Assembly (NCBI RefSeq): GCF_026343335.1
Contig: NZ_JAPELX010000001.1
Coordinates: forward strand, 6,758,001 to 6,822,000
Direction: 5' to 3'
Length of the DNA stretch: 64,000 nt
From: Streptomyces sp. NBC_00078
GTDB lineage: Bacteria > Actinomycetota > Actinomycetes > Streptomycetales > Streptomycetaceae
Of this stretch, positions 52,712-59,818 are shown piece by piece. A model generated the notes under the pieces. The model did no database searches and was not told the origin of the DNA. It saw only the letters and a program-made list of their open reading frames with translations. The position numbers were made by a program, and so were the translations under genes. Within the stretch, counting starts at the first letter, position 1, and the number at the start of each line of letters is the position of its first letter.

Positions 52712-53491
52712 TCACACGCGCCGCAGCACTGCCACCACCTTGCCGAGGATGGTCGCGTCGTCGCCGGGGATCGGCTCGTACGCCGCGTTGTGCGGGAGGA
52801 GCCAGACGTGGCCGTCCTCGCGCTTGAAGCGCTTGACGGTGGCCTCGCCCTCGAGCATCGCGGCGACGATGTCACCGTTTTCGGCGACGGGCTGGCGGCG
52901 CACCGTGACCCAGTCGCCGTCGCAGATCGCGGCCTCGATCATGGAGTCACCGACGACCTTCAGCACGAACAGCTCTCCGTCACCGACCAGCTGGCGGGGG
53001 AGAGGGAAGACGTCCTCGACCGACTCCTCGGCGAGGATCGGGCCGCCGGCGGCGATACGGCCCACCAGCGGGACGTACGACGCGGCGGGCTTGCCGGCGG
53101 TGTCGGTGGGCTGCGCGGAGGCGCCCTGGTCGGAGCCGCGGACCTCGTACGCGCGCGGGCGGTGTGGGTCGCGGCGCAGGAAGCCCTTGCGCTCCAGTGC
53201 CATCAGCTGGTGTGCGACCGAGGAGGTGCTGGACAGTCCGACCGCCTGGCCGATCTCCCGCATCGACGGCGGGTAGCCGCGCCGCTGTACGGAATCCCTG
53301 ATGACCTCGATCACCCGACGCTGCCGGTCGGTGAGCCCGGAGCTGTCCGCCCGGATGCCTGGAGGTCGGCCCGGCAAGGAGCGCTTGTGCCCCTCGGGGC
53401 TCACGGGTTCATTCATCGCATGCACCGGCTCGAGTTGGCCCTGGGAGCGGTCCTGGGCAGTGATGGTGGCACTGTCTGCGGTCGTGGTCAC
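52712..53491 (-). CDS. lexA: SOS repressor LexA
   Basis: 259 aa from the GTG at 53491 (GAGAGGGG upstream). The N-terminal winged helix contains LTDRQRRVIEVIRDSV and YPPSMREIGQAVGLSSTSSV; the C-terminal S24 protease domain has the Ala-Gly cleavage site in GRIAAGGPI, catalytic Ser in GDSMIEAA and catalytic Lys in EATVKRFKRE. RecA filaments trigger self-cleavage and derepress SOS genes. The N-terminal ~40 residues are a streptomycete extension. A LexA box 60 bp upstream shows autoregulation. Confidence 0.96.
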   Translation of the reverse strand: MTTTADSATITAQDRSQGQLEPVHAMNEPVSPEGHKRSLPGRPPGIRADSSGLTDRQRRVIEVIRDSVQRRGYPPSMREIGQAVGLSSTSSVAHQLMALERKGFLRRDPHRPRAYEVRGSDQGASAQPTDTAGKPAASYVPLVGRIAAGGPILAEESVEDVFPLPRQLVGDGELFVLKVVGDSMIEAAICDGDWVTVRRQPVAENGDIVAAMLEGEATVKRFKREDGHVWLLPHNAAYEPIPGDDATILGKVVAVLRRV

Positions 53492-53551
53492 GTCGGCCCC
53501 TCTCGATGGTCTCCCTGCTGGACAACGGTAGTTGCTTTCGAAAGGTTGCGC

Positions 53552-53565
53552 CAAACACACGTTCG
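53552..53565 (-). promoter_or_regulatory. LexA (SOS) box upstream of lexA
   Basis: On the minus strand the site reads CGAACGTGTGTTTG, a near-perfect CGAAC-N4-GTTTG actinobacterial SOS box, 60 bp upstream of the lexA start. It could also influence the divergent nrdR promoter, about 350 bp away from its side. Confidence 0.8.
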
Positions 53566-53899
53566 AGTGAAAAACCGCGAACCGCCTGGCTTGATCATGT
53601 GTCTGGGTGTATGGCTGACGCGGCACCTGGCGGACAAAGGGGCTTATTCTTGTACTCTTCACCGCCGAGGTGCTGACCTCGTGAGTTCCTGCCCCAGTCT
53701 GCCATCCGGTATCCCGTCAACCGGGGACCGGTGGCCATCTCTGCGGGAGCCCCACGGGCCCTCCCTCTGGCGCCCACGTTATCTCCGCATGTGCGGCAAG
53801 GGTACGGCTGAGCACCTGCGGATCCCCTCGGCCACGGCGCAGTGGCACATGCCCATGCGCACGCGACACGCGCGCATGACGTGTATGTATCGGCCAATC

Positions 53900-53913
53900 C
53901 CTACATCTAGTGG
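53900..53913 (+). promoter_or_regulatory. Putative NrdR box upstream of nrdR-nrdJ
   Basis: CCTACATCTAGTGG contains the ATCTAGTG half typical of NrdR boxes (consensus ACACWATATMTWGTGT-like). It is 140 bp upstream of the nrdR start. A weaker ATGACGTGTATGTATC-like sequence about 25-30 bp upstream may be the paired box, since NrdR usually binds two boxes on one DNA face. The rest of the 560-bp lexA/nrdR gap holds no gene. Confidence 0.45.
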
Positions 53914-54053
53914 TTGGATTTCAGCAGCAGCCCAGAAGTTGTGGTCCCCCGGGTCTTCAGGCTCCTGGCGATCGCCTATGCTTGGGGCTGCTTCGAGGGG
54001 CCCGTGAGGCCCTGCGAGGCTATTGAGTCTGCTGTGAGGAGGGTTGGGAGTTC

Positions 54054-54614
54054 ATGCACTGCCCCTTCTGCAGGCACCCTGACAGCCGTGTCGTCGACAG
54101 TCGTACGACCGACGACGGCACGTCCATCCGCAGGCGCCGCCAGTGTCCGGACTGCTCCCGTCGTTTCACGACCGTGGAGACGTGTTCGCTCATGGTGGTC
54201 AAGCGGTCCGGAGTCACCGAGCCTTTCAGTCGCACCAAGGTCATCAACGGCGTGCGCAAGGCATGCCAGGGGCGGCCTGTCACCGAGGACGCACTCGCCC
54301 AGCTCGGCCAGCGGGTCGAGGAGGCGGTGCGGGCCACCGGAAGCGCCGAACTGACCACCCACGACGTGGGTCTGGCCATACTCGGCCCGTTGCAGGAGCT
54401 CGACCTCGTCGCGTATCTGCGATTCGCCTCCGTCTACCGGGCGTTCGACTCGCTCGATGACTTCCAGGCCGCCATCGCGGAACTCAGGGAGGGGACGCGA
54501 CCCGCCGCCGCGGACAACGACGACCGCGAGGACACCGCTGCGGGGAGCCAGGAAGACGACCGCGGGCGCGGAGGGACTGCTGAGGTCCCCGAGCCCGCCC
54601 ACGCCGCCGACTGA
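54054..54614 (+). CDS. nrdR: Transcriptional repressor NrdR
   Basis: 186 aa. The N-terminal zinc ribbon has C3, C6 (MHCPFC), C31 and C34 (CPDC) and binds DNA; the ATP-cone domain follows (LMVVKRSGVTEPFSRTKVING ending near residue 136), which senses ATP/dATP and represses ribonucleotide reductase genes. The last ~45 residues are an acidic tail longer than in most NrdR proteins. It is followed by nrdJ after 162 bp and is thus probably co-transcribed with its own target. Confidence 0.96.
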   Translation: MHCPFCRHPDSRVVDSRTTDDGTSIRRRRQCPDCSRRFTTVETCSLMVVKRSGVTEPFSRTKVINGVRKACQGRPVTEDALAQLGQRVEEAVRATGSAELTTHDVGLAILGPLQELDLVAYLRFASVYRAFDSLDDFQAAIAELREGTRPAAADNDDREDTAAGSQEDDRGRGGTAEVPEPAHAAD

Positions 54615-54776
54615 CCGAGGGCTGGAACGGGGCCAAGGCGCCGGAACCGGCCGCGAGGCGGCGATCGAAGACCTGTTGCGGGCGGCAGTGCGAGAAGCCC
54701 GCAGCATCAGACACAACACCGTGCCACGGGAACATCGGGGCACTTCAGGGCGTTTCAGCCCGTAGAGGGAGGCGGC

Positions 54777-57680
54777 ATGACAGAGACGGCGAGCGGTCCG
54801 GCACGGAGTTCCCGCGCCAAGGGCGTCAAGGCGACCAAGGGACTGCGTATCGAGCGCATCCACACCACTCCTGGCGTGCACCCGTACGACGAGGTGGCCT
54901 GGGAGCGCCGTGACGTCGTCATGACCAACTGGCGCGACGGCTCGGTCAATTTCGAGCAGCGCGGCGTCGAGTTCCCCGACTTCTGGTCGGTGAACGCGGT
55001 CAACATCGTCACCAGCAAGTACTTCCGCGGTGCTGTCGGCAGCCCGCAGCGTGAGACCAGCCTCAGGCAGCTGATCGACCGCATCGTGAAGACGTATCGG
55101 AAGGCCGGCGAGGACTACAAGTACTTCGCCTCGCCCGCCGATGCCGAGATCTTCGAGCACGAGCTGGCGTATGCCCTCCTGCACCAGATCTTCAGCTTCA
55201 ACAGCCCCGTCTGGTTCAACGTCGGTACCCCGCAGCCCCAGCAGGTCTCCGCCTGCTTCATCCTGGCGGTCGACGACTCCATGGAGTCGATCCTCGACTG
55301 GTACAAGGAAGAGGGCATGATCTTCAAGGGCGGCTCCGGTGCCGGCCTGAACCTCTCCCGTATCCGCTCCTCCAAGGAGCTGCTCTCCTCCGGTGGCAAC
55401 GCCTCCGGCCCCGTCTCCTTCATGCGCGGCGCCGACGCCTCCGCCGGCACCATCAAGTCCGGTGGCGCCACCCGCCGTGCCGCCAAGATGGTCATCCTCG
55501 ACGTAGACCACCCCGACATCGAGGACTTCATCGAGACCAAGGTGAAGGAAGAGGAGAAGATCCGCGCGCTGCGCGACGCGGGCTTCGACATGGACCTCGG
55601 CGGTGACGACATCACCTCCGTGCAGTACCAGAACGCCAACAACTCGGTCCGCGTGAACGACGAGTTCATGAAGGCGGTCGAGCAGGGCGGCAAGTTCGGT
55701 CTGCGTGCCCGGATGACCGGCGAGGTCATCGAAGAGGTCGAGGCCAAGTCCCTGTTCCGCAAGATGGCCGAGGCCGCCTGGGCCTGCGCCGACCCGGGCA
55801 TCCAGTACGACGACACCATCAACCACTGGCACACCTGCCCGGAGTCCGGCCGTATCAACGGCTCGAACCCCTGCAGCGAGTACATGCACCTGGACAACAC
55901 GTCCTGCAACCTCGCCTCGCTGAACCTGATGAAGTTCCTGAAGGACGACAGCAAGGGCAACCAGTCCTTCGACGGCGAGCGTTTCGCGAAGGTCGTCGAG
56001 CTCGTCATCACCGCGATGGACATCTCCATCTGCTTCGCGGACTTCCCGACCCAGAAGATCGGCGAGAACACGCGCGCGTTCCGCCAGCTCGGCATCGGCT
56101 ACGCCAACCTCGGCGCCCTGCTGATGGCGACCGGTCACGCCTACGACTCGGACGGCGGCCGCGCCCTCGCCGGGGCCATCACCTCCCTGATGACCGGCAC
56201 GTCGTACAGGCGCTCCGCCGAACTCGCCGCGGTCGTCGGCCCGTACGACGGCTACGCGCGCAATGCGAGCGCACACAACCGCGTCATGAAGCAGCACGCC
56301 GACGCCAACGCCGTGGCCGTCCGCATGGACGACCTCGACACTCCGATCTGGGCCGCCGCCACGGAGGCCTGGCAGGACGTGGTGCGCCTCGGCGAGAAGA
56401 ACGGTTTCCGTAACGCCCAGGCGTCGGTCATCGCGCCGACCGGCACCATCGGTCTCGCGATGTCCTGTGACACCACCGGTCTTGAGCCCGACCTCGCCCT
56501 GGTCAAGTTCAAGAAGCTGGTCGGCGGCGGCTCGATGCAGATCGTCAACGGCACCGTCCCGCAGGCCCTGCGCCGCCTGGGCTACCAGGAGGAGCAGATC
56601 GAGGCGATCGTCGCCCACATCGCCGACCACGGCAATGTCGTCGACGCCCCGGGCCTCAAGCACGAGCACTACGAGGTGTTCGACTGCGCCATGGGCGAGC
56701 GCTCCATCTCCGCGATGGGCCACGTCCGCATGATGGCCGCGATCCAGCCATGGATCTCCGGCGCCCTGTCCAAGACGGTCAACATGCCGGAGTCGGCGAC
56801 CGTCGAGGAGGTCGAGGAGATCTACTTCGAGGCCTGGAAGCTGGGCGTCAAGGCGCTCGCCATCTACCGCGACAACTGCAAGGTCGGCCAGCCGCTCTCC
56901 GCCAAGACCAAGGACAAGGAGAAGCCCGCGGCCGACACTGTCACCGAGAAGGCCGAGGCGACCATCCGCGAGACGGTCGAGAAGGTCATCGAGTACCGCC
57001 CGGTCCGCAAGCGCCTCCCGAAGGGCCGTCCCGGCATCACCACGTCCTTCACGGTCGGCGGCGCCGAAGGCTACATGACGGCCAATTCCTACCCGGACGA
57101 CGGCCTGGGAGAGGTCTTCCTGAAGATGTCCAAGCAGGGTTCGACCCTCGCGGGCATGATGGACGCCTTCTCCATCGCGGTCTCCGTCGGCCTCCAGTAC
57201 GGCGTGCCGCTGGAGACGTACGTCTCGAAGTTCACCAACATGCGCTTCGAGCCGGCCGGCATGACGGACGACCCGGACGTGCGGATGGCCCAGTCGATCG
57301 TCGACTACATCTTCCGTCGCCTGGCGCTGGACTTCCTGCCCTTCGAGACGCGCTCCGCGCTCGGCATCCACTCCGCCGATGAGCGTCAGCGCCACCTGGA
57401 GACCGGTTCGTACGAGCCTTCCGACGACGAGATGGACGTCGAGGGCCTGGCCCAGTCGGCGCCGCGCACCCAGGAGCTGAAGGCCGTCGCCATGCCGCGT
57501 GCCGAGGTCGAGGCGGTCAAGCCCGCCCCGATGCAGGCCCACACCAGCGCCGAGCTGGTGGAGATGCAGCTGGGCATCCAGGCCGACGCCCCGCTGTGCT
57601 TCTCCTGCGGCACGAAGATGCAGCGGGCCGGCTCCTGCTACATCTGCGAGGGCTGCGGGTCGACCAGCGGCTGCAGCTGA
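54777..57680 (+). CDS. nrdJ: Vitamin B12-dependent (class II) ribonucleoside-diphosphate reductase NrdJ
   Basis: A 967-aa adenosylcobalamin-dependent enzyme that makes deoxyribonucleotides. The finger-loop thiyl-radical Cys is in NGSNPCSEYMHLDN, with partner cysteines in NTSCNLASLN and further on. IAPTGTIGLAMSCDTTGLEPD is the conserved phosphate-binding region. The C-terminus has two CxxC-type pairs (CFSCGTKMQ and CYICEGCG) used for reduction and zinc binding. The ATG at 54777 follows GGGAGGCGGC. It works independently of oxygen. The accessory island begins within 12 bp of its stop codon. Confidence 0.97.
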   Translation: MTETASGPARSSRAKGVKATKGLRIERIHTTPGVHPYDEVAWERRDVVMTNWRDGSVNFEQRGVEFPDFWSVNAVNIVTSKYFRGAVGSPQRETSLRQLIDRIVKTYRKAGEDYKYFASPADAEIFEHELAYALLHQIFSFNSPVWFNVGTPQPQQVSACFILAVDDSMESILDWYKEEGMIFKGGSGAGLNLSRIRSSKELLSSGGNASGPVSFMRGADASAGTIKSGGATRRAAKMVILDVDHPDIEDFIETKVKEEEKIRALRDAGFDMDLGGDDITSVQYQNANNSVRVNDEFMKAVEQGGKFGLRARMTGEVIEEVEAKSLFRKMAEAAWACADPGIQYDDTINHWHTCPESGRINGSNPCSEYMHLDNTSCNLASLNLMKFLKDDSKGNQSFDGERFAKVVELVITAMDISICFADFPTQKIGENTRAFRQLGIGYANLGALLMATGHAYDSDGGRALAGAITSLMTGTSYRRSAELAAVVGPYDGYARNASAHNRVMKQHADANAVAVRMDDLDTPIWAAATEAWQDVVRLGEKNGFRNAQASVIAPTGTIGLAMSCDTTGLEPDLALVKFKKLVGGGSMQIVNGTVPQALRRLGYQEEQIEAIVAHIADHGNVVDAPGLKHEHYEVFDCAMGERSISAMGHVRMMAAIQPWISGALSKTVNMPESATVEEVEEIYFEAWKLGVKALAIYRDNCKVGQPLSAKTKDKEKPAADTVTEKAEATIRETVEKVIEYRPVRKRLPKGRPGITTSFTVGGAEGYMTANSYPDDGLGEVFLKMSKQGSTLAGMMDAFSIAVSVGLQYGVPLETYVSKFTNMRFEPAGMTDDPDVRMAQSIVDYIFRRLALDFLPFETRSALGIHSADERQRHLETGSYEPSDDEMDVEGLAQSAPRTQELKAVAMPRAEVEAVKPAPMQAHTSAELVEMQLGIQADAPLCFSCGTKMQRAGSCYICEGCGSTSGCS

Positions 57681-57691
57681 TTTTGGGCCAA

Positions 57692-57708
57692 GTTGCATCG
57701 GATGCAAC
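57692..57708. repeat. Inverted-repeat site GTTGCA-N5-TGCAAC, copy 1 (candidate attachment core or operator)
   Basis: GTTGCATCGGATGCAAC is a perfect 6-bp inverted repeat with a 5-nt spacer and is followed by GG. It lies 12 bp after the nrdJ stop. A second copy with the same arms and the same trailing GG occurs at 58347-58363. The size and symmetry resemble tyrosine-recombinase core sites; an operator is equally possible. Confidence 0.5.
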
Positions 57709-57803
57709 GGGCTGATTGTCCGTTGTAGTCGGCAGGTCGGCTGGATTGAACGCGGTTGTCCTCTGGCTTTGTAACCAGAGCCAGGGGATCACCCAGATTC
57801 GTC

Positions 57804-57828
57804 TCAGCCGCTGTGCGTTGGCGGCTGA
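57804..57828 (+). terminator. 8-bp stem hairpin in the nrdJ-island spacer
   Basis: TCAGCCGC (57804-57811) and GCGGCTGA (57821-57828) form a perfect 8-bp stem with a 9-nt loop, closely followed by a second hairpin. Together they form a likely terminator region protecting the island genes from nrdJ read-through. Confidence 0.5.
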
Positions 57829-57833
57829 AACGG

Positions 57834-57866
57834 CGAACGCCCAGCCTTGTAGGGGCCGGGCGTTCG
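57834..57866 (+). terminator. 9-bp stem hairpin, second of the pair
   Basis: CGAACGCCC (57834-57842) and GGGCGTTCG (57858-57866) pair perfectly, and an inner GCC/GGC extends the stem past one mismatch. It is a strong terminator-type hairpin about 150 bp after nrdJ. Confidence 0.6.
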
Positions 57867-57958
57867 TTGCGGCACCGAACTGATGTCAATGCGCTGGGTG
57901 AGATCACGCATGAGATCAGCTTCCGGGTCGCGATGCAACTTTGACCCGGAGGGGGGTG

Positions 57959-58225
57959 TTGATCATTTCAAAGAATCCTCGTCAGACTGGCGCAAAGGCC
58001 GCTTCGGCCGCCGCCAAAACGCTGACCAGTAAGAACGCAACCAAGGCGGAGAAGTCCGCTGCGGCGAGCGCGCTGTCGCAGGCGCCTAAGAGCACCGGCC
58101 AGACCGGCGCGAAGGCTGCCTCGGCAGCCGGTAAGACGCTGGCCAGCAACGGGGCGACGAAGGCGGAGAAGTCTGCTGCAGCCAGCACGCTGGCGCAGAC
58201 GCCGCCTCGCCCCAAGAAGAAGTGA
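57959..58225 (+). CDS. Small Ala/Lys-rich protein with two tandem ~39-aa repeats
   Basis: 88 aa from a TTG at 57959, with GGAGGGGGG just upstream (a TTG at 57941 is also in frame). The protein is two near-identical repeats: the first starts QTGAKAASAAAKTL and ends EKSAAASALSQ, the second starts QTGAKAASAAGKTL and ends EKSAAASTLAQ. It ends in a basic PPRPKKK. It is predicted to be helical, soluble and positively charged. Similar short repeat proteins (KSAAxSALSQ type) are scattered through actinobacterial genomes with no known function. It is the first gene of the island, 91 bp before the recombinase. Confidence 0.65.
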   Translation: MIISKNPRQTGAKAASAAAKTLTSKNATKAEKSAAASALSQAPKSTGQTGAKAASAAGKTLASNGATKAEKSAAASTLAQTPPRPKKK

Positions 58226-58316
58226 AGCGCGGATGCCCGGGGCCTACACCTGGGCATCCGCCCCGTCGGCTGATGCTCTCGATGCTTGGCCTACCGAGTT
58301 CGAGGCGAGCTGACTC

Positions 58317-59501
58317 TTGCCCTCGGGTCGCATCAACCTCAACAATGTTGCAGTGAATGCAACGGAGCCCCGTGGGGCACAGGACGGTAGCCTGGCTGGC
58401 TCTGCCCGCCTGGAACTGATCGACGGCGTCGTCCATCTCGTCCCCGAGAGCGCGATGCTGGAGGCCATGTTGCAGGGCTGGGCGCGTCAACAACGCGCCC
58501 GGTTCCTGAACGAGGACGGGACTATCAAGCCGCGCCAGGCGATGGTTCGGCGGCTGGTCGACTTCACCAACGAGTACCCGTGGCAGTGGCAGCCGGCTGA
58601 CGCCGAGGCGTTCATCTCGCATCTGCGGTCACCCAATCGCAGTCGGCCGATCGGCATGTCGACCGGCCGGGGCTACGAGACGACGCTCGCTCTGTTCATG
58701 GGCTTCATCGCTGACCGCCGGTACGGCTGGGCGGCGGAGTGCCTGGAGCGGTTCGGCCAGGCGCCGCAGCAGATCTTCCACGAGGACAACCGCGTTGCCC
58801 ATGTGGCCGAGTACGAGGGTCAGCCGGGCAGACGGCCGCTCACCTACGACGAGATCCAGGCGCTGTTCGACGCCGCCGACGGCCGAGCTGAGGAAGTCCA
58901 GACCCGAGGCCGCAAGGGCGCACTGACTGCGATGCGGGACTCCGCCCTTCTCAAGACGATCTATGCCTATGGTCTGCGGCGCAACGAGTCCCGGATGCTC
59001 GACCTGCCTGACCTGCGGCGAGCCCAAAAGCGGCCCCAGTACGGCAAGTATGGCGGCATCTACGTTCGCTACGGCAAGGCGTCCAAGGGCAGTCCGCCCA
59101 AGCGCCGCACGGTGCTGACGGTCAAGGAGTTCGACTGGATCGTCGAGGTGCTCGACCGCTGGGTCACCGAGATCCGTCCCGCCTTCTCGCCCGGCAAGCT
59201 CTCCGCGCTCTTCGTCACCGAGCGCTCCGGCCGGATGTCCCTGCGCGGCGTCAACAAGGCGTTCACCACGGCCAGGGACGCCGCTGGCCTGCCGCCCGAG
59301 CTGGACTTGCACTGCCTGCGGCACTCGAACATCACGCACCTCGTCGAGTTCGACTATCCCGAGAAGTTCGTATCTATCCAGGCCGGCCACGACCACGCCA
59401 GCACGACCGCCATCTACACCGGCGTGTCCGACGAGTACCGCAACCGCGTGATTCAGCGCGCGCTGAAGGACCGCCACCCCGACCTCTGGGAGACCGAATG
59501 A
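58317..59501 (+). CDS. Tyrosine-type site-specific recombinase (integrase), catalytically complete
   Basis: 394 aa. A SAM-like core-binding domain (about 44-165) is followed by a catalytic domain with all expected residues: R221 (YAYGLRRNESRML), a Lys on the beta hairpin (K254 or K257 in RYGKASKGSPPK), H332 and R335 (DLHCLRHSNITHL), H358 (IQAGHDHASTT) and the nucleophile Y367 (TAIYTGVS). It should cut and rejoin DNA through a phosphotyrosine. The start is uncertain: TTG 58317, or GTG 58353 (codon 13), which lies inside the second GTTGCA-N5-TGCAAC site. The stop overlaps the next gene (ATGA). Confidence 0.92.
   Translation: MPSGRINLNNVAVNATEPRGAQDGSLAGSARLELIDGVVHLVPESAMLEAMLQGWARQQRARFLNEDGTIKPRQAMVRRLVDFTNEYPWQWQPADAEAFISHLRSPNRSRPIGMSTGRGYETTLALFMGFIADRRYGWAAECLERFGQAPQQIFHEDNRVAHVAEYEGQPGRRPLTYDEIQALFDAADGRAEEVQTRGRKGALTAMRDSALLKTIYAYGLRRNESRMLDLPDLRRAQKRPQYGKYGGIYVRYGKASKGSPPKRRTVLTVKEFDWIVEVLDRWVTEIRPAFSPGKLSALFVTERSGRMSLRGVNKAFTTARDAAGLPPELDLHCLRHSNITHLVEFDYPEKFVSIQAGHDHASTTAIYTGVSDEYRNRVIQRALKDRHPDLWETE
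58347..58363. repeat. Inverted-repeat site GTTGCA-N5-TGCAAC, copy 2, over the recombinase start region
   Basis: GTTGCAGTGAATGCAAC repeats the arms of the site at 57692 with a different 5-nt spacer. It overlaps codons 11-16 of the recombinase frame, or its start codon if translation begins at GTG 58353. This position suits autoregulatory binding by the recombinase or the HTH partner. Confidence 0.5.
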
Positions 59502-59818
59502 TCAAGAAGATGGGGATCGACTGGAACCTGCGCAAGCTCATGGCCAGCCGCGACATGTTCCAGACCACGGACCTGGTCCCACTGCTCGCCGAACGCGGCG
59601 TCCACCTCTCCCGTGAGCAGGTATTCCGGCTGGTCACCCAGCCCCCGCAGCGACTGTCGATGGACACCCTCGCCGCACTCTGCGACATCCTCCACTGCAC
59701 CCCGAACGACCTGATCGAAGTCCAGCCGGTCAACGCCCAGGTCAGCAAGGCCGTCGGCGACACCGTCCGCCCCCTGCCGCAGGTCCGGCGGACCACCATC
59801 CGTCGCCCAGGCGAGTGA
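59498..59818 (+). CDS. Cro/C1-type (HTH_26-like) DNA-binding protein, recombinase partner
   Basis: 106 aa. The helix-turn-helix covers about residues 10-75 (WNLRKLMASRDMFQTTDLV, LSREQVFRLVT, LAALCDILHCTPNDLI), in the Cro/C1 short-protein pattern. The C-terminal 30 residues are basic. The ATG overlaps the recombinase stop and the gene's own stop overlaps the following GTG (GTGA), so the three proteins are made from one coupled message. It probably binds the element's control or recombination sites. Confidence 0.85.
   Translation: MIKKMGIDWNLRKLMASRDMFQTTDLVPLLAERGVHLSREQVFRLVTQPPQRLSMDTLAALCDILHCTPNDLIEVQPVNAQVSKAVGDTVRPLPQVRRTTIRRPGE

Noticed and set aside
53595..53897. 100-aa minus-strand frame upstream of lexA
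   Set aside because: It overlaps the lexA/nrdR control region, has a Cys/Ala/Gly-rich random composition and no ribosome-binding site.
53976..57707. 1,243-aa open frame on the minus strand
   Set aside because: It is antisense to nrdR and nrdJ. The His/Asp/Val/Leu-rich sequence with no motifs is a codon-bias artefact.
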